In this document: positions 1 to 9,465 of the stretch, piece after piece | Position numbering within the stretch: the stretch's first letter is position 1 | Layout of the letters: the number at the start of each line of letters is the position of its first letter | Source of the DNA: Pisaster brevispinus | Taxonomy: Eukaryota; Echinodermata; Asteroidea; Forcipulatida; Asteriidae | Direction: 5' to 3' | NCBI GenBank assembly: GCA_023634235.1 | Contig: JAMKCF010000015.1 | Coordinates: forward strand, 1,775,698-1,839,697 | DNA length: 64,000 nucleotides | The notes under the pieces: generated by a model | Told to the model about the DNA's origin: nothing | The model's input: the letters and a program-made list of their open reading frames with translations, nothing else | The model's database searches: none | Program-made: the position numbers and the translations under genes

Positions 1-30
1 GTCTACCACTAGACCACCGAGACTACTCAT
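1..30 (-). repeat. Partial tRNA-derived element at the window edge
   Basis: Read on the minus strand, the first bases give GGTGGTCTAGTGGTAGAC, which resembles the A-box half of a tRNA (Gly or Glu type, TGGTCTAGTGGT). Only this half is inside the window, so it could be a SINE head, a tRNA relic or chance. Confidence 0.3.
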
Positions 31-138
31 CTTTACAAGAAACTAATGCATTAGCTCTGAAATGTACACAGTGAATTATTTGGCAATTCTGGTTTGAAAA
101 CCCTAATTTTGTTCTACATGGGGGTGTGTTTGACTCAC

Positions 139-962
139 TTGGTCTGGTGGAAGAAGTTGTGTCCCAGTAAGGAGCTCGATCAGATGACAGAATATCGTCC
201 CGTCTCTGAGCTGATGTAAACCATCAATGAGGATGCCATGCTCGCAGAGAAGACTGTTGGCCCAGCCGAGATACATCTGTGTAAATGTAACAAAATAATA
301 ACATTCTAATAATTAACTAAACAGCACCAAAATAGCCTGATTATGTATAATGGCCAGTTTATGAAACAAACCCCAGCTATAAAGCAGTAATAGCAGTGAT
401 TCAAGTTTTAGCATCAGCCATGTTCATCCTTTTTTCAATGTTTGTAATACAACTACACACAATGATTTGCTTAAATCTTATTTTGCTAACTCTATTTTTT
501 ATTGACCTTTTGTTAGATTTTCTCGATTTTAACCTGTAATATTATTTTGTTCAATGAATGGTATCTTTATTCCTCCCCTGAAAATTTAATACGTGGGACT
601 CGATCCTCACATGTTCCGCTCTGAAAACCCCGGCTCAACATATGCCACGTTCAGGGCATTGGAATGTATTTCAAATGTAGCAAATTTTCAGCTACTCATG
701 TTCGCTTCAAAGAGGGCGCTATACTGTGAAACGGCTTAATAGTGTCTGCTTACAGATACCCATTGCCGAGCATACATCCACTACATGTACATGTACCCAG
801 AAATACACTATATTTGATGCCATCTACATACTGTGTACTTCACAGTCACTACGCTACGATTAACCTTATGCTGGTAGCTTACTAGTGTATTTGATATGCG
901 CTGAAACTTGTACAAAAATGTAGCTAGATTTGACCTACCTGTAGTACAGAACTGAACGCCAT
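139..962 (-). CDS. CH-domain protein, first two coding exons (dixin-like or navigator-like, partial)
   Basis: Exon 1 is 962..939 (24 nt, MAFSSVLQ) and ends at donor CAG|GTAGGT. Exon 2 is 276..139 (46 codons), with acceptor TTTACACAG and donor CAA|GTGAGT. Both junctions are phase 0. An in-frame TGA lies 12 nt upstream of the ATG, which supports this start. The joined 54 residues carry the opening of a calponin-homology fold: MYLGWANSLL, then LHQLRDGTIFCHLIELLTG, matching the family pattern W-x-N-x2-L ... L-R-D-G-x3-x-x-L-I-E. The N-terminus, LQ-x-Y-x-x-W-x-N-S, recalls the start of long dixin (DIXDC1) isoforms. Neuron navigators, which also begin near a CH domain, are the alternative. CH domains bind actin or act as scaffolds. 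The rest of the gene lies beyond base 1. The family call is firm for CH and weak for the exact orthologue. Confidence 0.6.
277..938 (-). other. Intron 1 of the CH-domain gene
   Basis: GT-AG intron between the two CH-gene exons. It is AT-rich, and I see no gene or recognisable repeat inside it. Confidence 0.5.
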
Positions 963-1474
963 GGCGATGGTGTATCAACAGTTTACAGTTGCTACGGCTA
1001 CCTCATCCTCACACCTACAAGAAAGAAAATTGAAACTTGAACCAAAAATAGTTGAAAGGTGACGCTGGATATAAAATTCAGGGCTTTTCACGCCAAGCCA
1101 TCCATCCAATCAATTAGTTTTCTGTGAATATTATTGACACTCTTTCAAACCCATTCTGGGACAAAACAAACAAATGCTCGCTGTGTATACACAGTATCCA
1201 AGCCCTTCTCAAGTGCTTTATACACCTTTACAGTGGTGCGAGAACCTGCATCGCACATTCATATTTTTTCTACCGGCTGAAAGGAAGGGCTGAAATGAAT
1301 TCTGACCTACTTATTGGTGGTATTGAATTTATGAAATGGTTTGGCGAAGGAGGTCAAGATGGGTGTATAGACACACTGCATGATGCTGAGAGTGGGATCG
1401 GTAGTGGATACAGAAAGTTCAGCCGAAAACTGCAGCCCTCTATAAAATTATAACATTCAGAACTGCAATTTGAC

Positions 1475-1556
1475 ACTGGACCACAGGCCTGAGGCCAATG
1501 ATTTTAGCATCGGATAGGGCCAGTAAACTCATGACTGGACAAGTCCGGCGGCCTTG
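1475..1556 (+). repeat. Dispersed repeat (copy 1; ACTGGACC...AAGTCCGG)
   Basis: Begins GACACTGGACCACAGGCC and ends GGACAAGTCCGG. The same unit occurs inverted at 21770-21846, where the reverse complement reads ACACTGGACCGCAGGCC ... GGACAAGTCCG. Two copies in one window support a dispersed element of unknown class. Confidence 0.6.
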
Positions 1557-1945
1557 GGTTTTTCATTTGAGTAATAATACCTCACAGTAATATCTTGAGC
1601 ACAAACAAATTATGTTCATAAATGTTGACTTTGAGTCTAATAAATACCTTTCAATTCTGTTGAGTATACTTAATACCCAAACCTGAATTATTGAGAATAT
1701 TTCATAACCTACACACATGTACGTATACGGTATCTAGGCCTAAAGACAAATGAGATAAAATCATCCAATAAACACAGTCAAACGCGTGTTAAACTGTGTC
1801 AGGAAGTTTGCTCTCATTTTGATTCTGGTTGTGGAAAAAACAATTCCGATCCAAAAATATTTTGAGGTACAAGCCCTGCAGACTTGTGGCCACTCCCCCC
1901 CCCCCTCTTGCAATTAACTGGAGCCTTGACATTGCTCCTCTATAG

Positions 1946-2004
1946 GTTTGTTTTGTTTGTTTGTTTGTTTGTTTGTTTGTTTGTTTGTTTGTTTGTTTGT
2001 TTTT
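1946..2004 (+). repeat. (TTTG)n microsatellite
   Basis: About 14 tandem TTTG units. The translated FVCLFVCL frame is an artefact of the repeat. Confidence 0.9.
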
Positions 2005-3448
2005 ATACAGAACTGTGCCTAATATTCTGCTCTAGAATTTGGCAAAGGTATAACATGCCTAAGGATTCTTTTCACAGGAATCAAGAAAGTAGGGGCCAAA
2101 TGTGTTTAACACACACAGGTGTATAGGTAAAACCAAATTAATTTAGGCGCTTAATAATAATAAGGGGTGCTAGTCATCCTTACTTGCTGCTGGGAAGCTG
2201 AATTGCGAAGGACAATGCTACCTTGTATTCGGGTGCCTTTGGCAGCTTTCCACAACAACCCATACTGTATGACCACGGAACACAGCCAGAGATCGAAAGT
2301 ATTTGATTTGCTTTACGCACTAGCTACCCATGGGTTTTTTTCCAATGAAGTACTGTTAAATTTGACACCAAATTTCAAGGCTCTCTTTTCTACAAGTACA
2401 TACACTGAATCAAAGGATTTACAAAATTACTCAGCCAGACAGCCACTCTACGAATCCAATAATCAATAACTGACAAGCTGTTACGTAACAACGGCAGGTA
2501 GCCTAATCAATAACCTTTTTACTTCCATTCAAAAATAACCGTGTTCATAAAACAAGGGCACATGTGGGCAAGAAAATCAATTTCTTACCTCCTACCCACT
2601 CCAATCAATAAAGCATACACTAAGAAAAGGTACGGTACAAGAAATACGTTTAAAAAAACCTGAAATTATATGAAAAAGTGTAGTCCTGAAAAAATAAGGC
2701 TACTGTCTTCCTGAAACTGTTTTTAATGTTTTTATGAATCATTTTCAAGGATGGACAGAGTTGAGACAGGTTGAAGGAAACATGGCCCTTGTGAAAATAA
2801 ATGCCCGAAAGTACAAAATAATAAATAAAAAAAATATTAAAAATCTTGAATTTTTGAGCAGTGAAAGGTTCATTGACAGCAAAACCAATTGTCTTCAGCA
2901 AAGGTTTAGAGAGTGTGATCAGATCCCAGTCAAAATCCTGATACTGGTAGTCACTAACAAATCCTGACAAAGTGAATGCAAGTTGCAGACAGTTTGAGAG
3001 TTTTATTTTCACTGATAATGGACTTTTTCAACCCCTCTTTATTATATAGTTCCACACACTGCTTTTCTAAGTGTTGTTGTTCAAATTGTCAAGTTGACTG
3101 CTGGGTGCTGCACTAAAAAAAAAAATTGATTTCTACATTTAGCTTAAAACAGCTGATATAAAAATTAAATTACGATTTATAAAAGCAGACAGACATCGAA
3201 GTAGATTACTGAGGCAATTCCCCACAGTAAAGAGTAAGACTACTGTTTAGCACACAAAGCAGCTACCAGCTAAATGCCTTTATCTTTATAGCCCACTGAT
3301 AAAAGAATTAAGGTTGATTATAGTGTAACAGATCAAGCCTTTAAATATTTAGTGTATCAATAAAGGGTTGTGTTTACATTAGGGCCTGTGTAGTGTGTAT
3401 GTATACGTGAACAGTGGGAATGCTGTACATCCACAGCAAAGTTCACCC

Positions 3449-3510
3449 TTAACTTTTTCAGTGACTGGTCAGCAGGACTAGTTAGCTTGTCGTTTCACTG
3501 GTCCGCACTT
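3449..3510 (+). repeat. Dispersed repeat (GTGACTGGTCAGCAGGAC), copy 1
   Basis: The segment AACTTTTTCAGTGACTGGTC followed by AGCAGGACTAGTTAGCTTGTCG recurs in the same order at 15929-15990 in a TM9SF3 intron, with scattered substitutions. Confidence 0.5.
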
Positions 3511-3582
3511 ACAAGATCTGAAACAGCGCACTGCATCTTCACTCTTCACTCTTCAGCATACACAAAAGACTGGATGGGTGAC

Positions 3583-3900
3583 AGGGTTCTCCCCAGGTTT
3601 TTTCGAAACTGGGGGGCATTCCGGACCAAAATTTGTTGATGTTTTTAATTGGCCGAAGCACGCTAAATTGAAACAACATCATTGGAATGTTTTCTACTTG
3701 GTGTTTATCTTGGTTTTAAAAACCCTATTGTGCAATTTGGAGCATAACTTATGGTTTTCTCTCAATTTTTTTGAGAACCTTAACAAAATAATAACTAATA
3801 AAATTGGGGGGGGGGAGGCGTATCGGCCGATATCTTTGTATTGGCACGCAATTCGCGTGTATCAGCCCGATACCCTAACTTGTGCATGAGGAGAACCCTT
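3583..3900. mobile_element. MITE-like element with AGGGTTCTCCCC ends, copy 1
   Basis: Left end AGGGTTCTCCCCAGG; right end GAGGAGAACCCTT is its inverted form. The interior includes TATCGGCCGATATC and GTGTATCAGCCCGATACC. A second near-full copy lies at 11795-12122, and a right-end fragment at 15436-15497. Inverted ends and three copies suggest a non-autonomous DNA element. No superfamily is assigned. Confidence 0.6.
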
Positions 3901-4448
3901 GGTAATCAGAGCCCATGATCATGTGCATTAAAGTAAACATCATGGCGCTGCCGATGATGGTGACTATAAAACATTAAATCTGTGATTGTCACCTCAGAGT
4001 CAGAGATTCTTTAACAAATTACACCAAAATGAGTTTGCACAAAAACATTCTAATTGACTCAGTACAATCGTGCTAGCCCACCTTGTTGGGCTGTTACTCA
4101 TACTGTTAGTGTTTAGTGTTCTGAGTGTTAGTTAGTGTTAGTGTTATGGCTCTCTTTTCTTTCAAACATCGGTGTTTTCAAACTCATTTTTCATAGTCAT
4201 ATAACCTATTATTGGCGTTTAAATGCGTCCAATTACCTCTTATTAGTAATTTCAACAACCCAGGCACTCCAGGGAAACTAAGTGGTTGGTTACATGGACA
4301 ATTTGTTAAAATGCCATCCCACACGCAGGGGATGCGTTGTAACACAAGACGTGGGACTGGAAGCAAGTAATCGAGTATTTATGGGGGCCAAAGGATTCAG
4401 CTTCAGCTTCTTATTAGCCAGTGACTAATGACTGGGGCTAGAGTACTC

Positions 4449-4527
4449 CTAGAACTATTCGGTTTGTTCCGCTATCGTCTCCCCGACGGCCGGGGAGACG
4501 ATAGCGGAACGAACCGAATAGTTCTAC
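4449..4527. repeat. Near-perfect hairpin with arms of about 37 bp
   Basis: The left arm starts TAGAACTATTCGG and ends CGTCTCCCCG. The right arm starts CGGGGAGACG and ends CCGAATAGTTCTA. The arms differ at one position (GGTTTGTT versus GGTTCGTT) and enclose a 5-base loop, ACGGC. The arms are more GC-rich than the surroundings. It could be a very short fold-back transposon or a structured RNA element. Confidence 0.85.
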
Positions 4528-5339
4528 TACTAGTGACTAGTCATGCTAGTTAGTAAAATAGTAGGAGTATAGTAGAGTAGATCAGGTCATCAGGTATACA
4601 TTAAAAACAGGTCAGGGATTGATATAAAATTACAGGAAAAAAAAAAAAATGACTGAGTTTATATCGGCTACAAAATATCTTTAGTAATTTATGGCAAAGA
4701 ATCACATTCACACATGACACACACAGTCAATCAATGGTGATTTGTGATAAAATGCCCAGCTGATAAATAAATAATGAACAGCAGCAGAGGGGGTGTTTGC
4801 CTGCATGGCGGACTGAATGAAATAACTATCTTATTAAGCAGATTTTTCTGCCATAGATATCTGACATTTTTGTTAACAACCTACCTTCAAAACGGCTTCT
4901 CTTGGTAGAGAAATTGATCTTTTCCGCAAACGTGTCCGCCAAGTTTCTTGTTTCAAAACACCCAACTCACCCCGCCGACCTCCTCCATTCAAAATCAACC
5001 AACCGATGGTAAAAAACTGTAGACTGTGTACCGCCGCAATATCGACAGACCCGGTACTTTGGTTGAATGATGCAATTCCGCTGCCAGACTATGTTGAACT
5101 AAAAATATGTTTTATCGAACACGAGAGGGCGCTATGACAGAAACTTCATTTAGGCCAACAGTCAACACAAAGTTCTAAAGAAACCCATATGTATTTTTAA
5201 AAAACACCTTCCCTTGAATTTAATTTTGCAAAATTCACATTAAAATAACCCCTTTAGTATATTGAGTTGCACCAACAGTGAAACTGAACTTAATAAACAA
5301 AACAAAGAGAATGACACACACTATTGTTTAACAGTTGAG

Positions 5340-5345
5340 TTTATT
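5340..5345 (-). terminator. Candidate poly(A) signal AATAAA for TM9SF3
   Basis: TTTATT on the plus strand gives AATAAA in the sense of the upstream gene, in an AT-rich setting shortly before the 5' region of the next gene. No transcript evidence is available. Confidence 0.3.
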
Positions 5346-6350
5346 TATATTTGTACAAGAACACAAACATGTACATTATAATATAGTATTACCCAGCATG
5401 TTGTACATTGTATTGAATATTGGAAAAATTTGTGAGTCTTTTGAACGAGTTACATTCAATAAAAACCCTGCAAAAACAATTTAGTCTCGAGATAACTGTC
5501 ACCAAATTAGTAGCTCATTGTAAAGAAAAAAAACGAGACATTTAACAAATAATGGATGCATTTAATGCAATCTAACAACAAACTTTCACAACCCACCAAA
5601 AAGACAAATCCAAACGGGAAGTCGGTAAATTTCTTCTTCGTAAGATTAGAAACTGGTTCCTGGACTCCTGAACTCATATTAAATCCACCCATAGCAGCAG
5701 ACTAATCTGCTATTTCGCTGTGAGAAAGCGCTGTACTAATTACATTACACCCCGAATGCTTCCACTGCAGATGTTACAACATAACATACTAGATATTTTT
5801 AAGTTCTATAACGATGTTAATATATAAAAGTTGAAATAATTTGACACCAAATAGCTACAATGTTCTCATCAACCACTTTCTATAAAGACATAAATTATTC
5901 AAAAACATAAACTTCACCGGTGTCTTTTTTTCCCCACCTTGTCTCAAGATAAAGGAAAATATACAAAGCTATTTACAAATTGTTCTAGTTATGAGATATA
6001 CAAATATTTAAGGCGACATTAAAAAATTTGCTTGGGGCCTTCAATTTTGATCCAAAAGTATTTCTTTTTAGTTCTTGGAACGTTTGCTTTGCACACTTGA
6101 TGCTCACCTTGAAACATTATTTCAACATAAACAATTTAACTTGAGTTTTTATCCCCCATTTCTGCATCTGTATCTGTTGGTTACTAAGCCAACTCCTTAA
6201 GAGAATATCCGGCACAGTGCGCACTGCGCAGACGTAGCTTGCGGGGCGGTAATGCTTTCTGGTGAGCCCCCCTTCTGAGATACAAAACATTGCTGTGTTC
6301 CGACTGGTTCTTCAATGAGTCGATTGTGGGAGAGCTTCTAATAGACACAA

Positions 6351-6540
6351 CCGGAATCACGCGACTCATCGTGCCTACACAATGTACACAAACCAAGCAA
6401 GCGAAACATGCAAAGGAAAGCATGGCTGCTTCCCACCGTACGGCAGAAGCACCTGGAAGCAGCCATGCTTTTCCATGCACACCACGCGTTGCTTGCTTGG
6501 TTTGGTATAGTTATACCCACTGAGAGTCACGTGACTCCAG
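6351..6540. mobile_element. Fold-back MITE (about 190 bp)
   Basis: The outer ends CCGGAATCACGCGACTC and (reverse complement) CTGGAGTCACGTGACTC match. Inside them CAAACCAAGCAAGC and AAAGCATGGCTGCTTCC are repeated in inverted order on the other arm. This makes a long imperfect hairpin, which explains the open frames seen on both strands here. The target-site duplication is not clear. Confidence 0.7.
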
Positions 6541-7427
6541 ATGAAGATTGTGTCAATTGTGGCAGGCAGAGTATTCCATTGTGCATCAGTTCTAGTCCCT
6601 TACAATTTGCATTCTGTTTTTTTACCCTTGAAATTTACATCTCCAACAGGTGCTCAAATTCAATCATCATCATTAAATACATATTCAATCTTTTTTTAAC
6701 ACACTATACAATGGGAAGAAAACAAAAAACATACAAGGTTTCAATCACATGTACATACGTATAAACAAATAAAAAGTAACGTTTCATGCTAAATCTCTTT
6801 GCTCTGAAATCTATCAGTAAGTTTCATATTTTTCAATTGTTCCTTCTTTTTATTTTTTTTTTCATCATTCTTGGGATTTCTCTTGAACCATACGGATCAC
6901 TCGGAAACTTCAAGTCGTTTGGGTATTTCATAACTTACTTAAAATTATGAGGTTGGTAAATGTCGAGTTAAGATAAATATCTTGTATTCACGCAGGATTA
7001 AAACTAATTTTTGTGAATACTCTTTGATGGCTGTTCAATATACGATAAGAAGATGTAGCCCAAACAAATAATCTACTATCCACAAGGGTATGTAAAATGT
7101 ATGAATCCGTCCATGACTAATGAACCCCAACACACATCACCAGAAGTTGTACAGCACCTTGTTGCCAAAATGAAAGAGATTCACAGGTCTTAAGGTTCCA
7201 TTTCCAATTCAGTCATCTTATTTGCCCACCTCAACCTCTGCATGAATGAGACCAGCATCTGTAGCATTCATTTCAAGCAAGGAGGTGGATAATCTCACCA
7301 GACAAACTCGTATTTTATAATCCTTGTTTAACAACCAAGGTTTTTATATTCAAGGTAAACAAGCATTTTAAAATTCTGAATCACAAATGGAACTGGAGAC
7401 CTTTGACCTACTGAGAATTGCTTGCAT

Positions 7428-7581
7428 GCCCAATTCCATAAAGCCTGTAAGCACAAAATCTTGCTTAGCAGAAACAGGTTTACCAACCAACATTCCATAA
7501 AGTTTACATTGTTGCCACTGGTACCCCGCTCATTTCTTGCTAAGTATAGAAATTTGCTAAGCAGAATATGAAATTGGGCCC
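7428..7581. mobile_element. MITE with GCCCAATTTCATA ends, copy A
   Basis: Left end GCCCAATTCCATAAAG; right end TATGAAATTGGGCCC. The interior has CTTGCTTAGCAGAAAC and GTACCCCGCTCATTTCTTGC. Related elements occur at 21857-22041, 35379-35572 and 61883-62044, and a fragment begins at 14365. This supports one family. Confidence 0.75.
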
Positions 7582-8701
7582 AGGCCTGCTACTGTTTAGG
7601 CATTTGAGTCTCAAGACAAATCTGGGTTTTTAACTCAAACAAATGTCACACGCATCAGAAAATAACCAGTTTTCTGGGTACAACATGGAATTCCTATGCC
7701 CTCTTCCATTTCTACAGTAAAAAATATCCAAAAACATCAAAAAAACTAACCTTTCTTGAATAAAAAAAAGTGCGTTAGCTGAAAGAAAACAGTCCTACAC
7801 GATGAGACATTAAATTCTATGTACACTACATTTACTGCAAAATAAAAATCGTCCTCTTTTCTTTTTTTGAAGATTTTTGCGACGTCACATCAGAGAAACA
7901 AAAACAGCATGAAGGTAATAAACACATATTTCTACCAGCTAATATTTGCACATAACGTTATATTCTGAAAAATATATCTTTTATAATTAAACCACATGGC
8001 TTTTTGGTTTGGGGGATCGAGTGTAAAATGTGACTTCCCGATTGGATTTTCAAAAGTGAGTTGGTTTTTATCTTCAGATTTGACAATGTTCTTAACATTA
8101 TTTGTCGTTTTCCATCAGACTCAAGAGAAAATACTGTTTATGGTGACATGTGTTTTTCACAATGGTCCCTGCTGTTCCTTTACCACAGGGCCCTTGGGAA
8201 TTTTTAAAAACTTGTTTGTAGCTGTTCTGTCAAGAAGTTTTGAGTATTCCCCAAGTGGATCTCTCAATTGACAAGAGCAGGTTAACTTGACCAACTAAAA
8301 CCATCACATGCATTCGGATAGAGTCGTACCAACTTTTTTGAAAGTTATCAAGAGGTGTTACAAACGAAAAATCAGAGCATTGTTTAATTAAAAGATGCTT
8401 TTGCAGCAAATTACAATAAAGAGAATCTTTATCAATAAGATTTGAAATTCTCTAGAAAAAATTTATTTGGGGGGGGGGAATAAAAATATCTTACATCTTT
8501 GAGCTGTGCTCTTCAAAATATCTTAAGCTATGGTGCAAAAAGCAATCCCTACATATCAAGAAATTGCGATGCTCTATTCTGGCCAAAACAAAGCACTTCT
8601 TGCTAAACTTGCATTTATTTGATCCATCAAATAGATGAGAATCGGAGCTTTCAAATAACACAAAATTTTGGCAACGAATGGAAGTTTTTTTTGTAACATA
8701 A

Positions 8702-8890
8702 TACAGTCAACCCTCAATATAAATAGCACGTTATAAAGAGGTTCTGCTTATAAAGAGTACATTCTGAAGTCCCAAGTCTCATTTCTGCTTTGTGTTTCTT
8801 TGCTTTGCTGTCCTCTTATAACAACGTTTCTGTTATAAAGAGGTAATTTGGCAAGTCCCAACAATCTTTTTATAATGAGAGTTGACTGTA
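8702..8890. mobile_element. Pogo/Tigger-like MITE, 189 bp, TA-flanked
   Basis: TA then CAGTCAACCCTCAATATAA at the left; ATTATGAGAGTTGACTG read back from TA at the right. CAGTCAACCCTC ends with TA duplications are typical of the pogo/Tigger branch of Tc1/mariner. There is no transposase, so it is non-autonomous. Inner direct and inverted copies of TTATAAAGAGGT are visible. Confidence 0.85.
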
Positions 8891-9465
8891 GAAAGTTTAA
8901 GACATCCCATCACATGGATATAACTGTGTCAATAGTCTTCACTTTTAATGCAATTTTGCTATTTAAAGAACTACCCAATTTTGACGTGGGGCAGCACAAT
9001 TGATGAAAAAAAAAAAAAAATGGAACGTCATAGAAATCATCATGAAATAGCACTTAGGTAACAAGCGAGTTTGAAATTGTCAAAACGTTGTGATTCGCTT
9101 AAAATAACCTGCGTGTAGACTTGTACGCACCATGATACAAAGTTTTCGCACGGAGCATTTTTCGTGCAAGATTCGTTTTTCAAAAACCGAGATATGACGT
9201 TTTTGCACTGAAATCTAGCTCAGCATCCTTCGTTGTACACGCTCTGGTAGAAAGTCAAATCATAAAGAAGACAGACACAAATAAGTAGGCACGGATGGGT
9301 GGAAAGAAGAAAAGGGGAGGCTGACGTGGGTGAAGTCGAAGGTGAAGTTTTATGCACAGCTAGGGGGTCCAAGTGTTGAAGGGTCGGGACACAAATCTCC
9401 AAGCCATCTTAAGGGTTTAACATGATTTTTTTTTAGGGGGGGGGGGTGTGAGGGGGTTGATGAAC

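Larger units (their letters stand above)
963..4960. other. 5' region of the CH gene: UTR, probable intron and repeats
   Basis: An acceptor-like TTTCTTGTAG near 1014-1023 on the minus strand suggests that the exon at 939-962 continues as 5'UTR and has a further non-coding exon upstream. One candidate ends near 4970 at a GGGGTGAGT donor. The stretch otherwise holds a TTTG microsatellite, the repeat at 1475-1556, the repeat with GGGTTCTCCCC ends at 3583-3900 and the hairpin at 4449-4527. Several open frames of 60-120 codons look like chance. Confidence 0.35.
5320..9465 (-). other. TM9SF3: Probable 3'UTR of TM9SF3
   Basis: Between the TM9SF3 stop codon and the first good AATAAA on the minus strand (TTTATT at 5340-5345) there is no other gene. 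Vertebrate TM9SF3 transcripts also have long 3'UTRs. The stretch contains a hairpin MITE (6351-6540), a GGGCCC-type MITE (7428-7581) and a pogo-like MITE (8702-8890). Earlier polyadenylation sites are possible, so the full length is inference. Confidence 0.4.
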
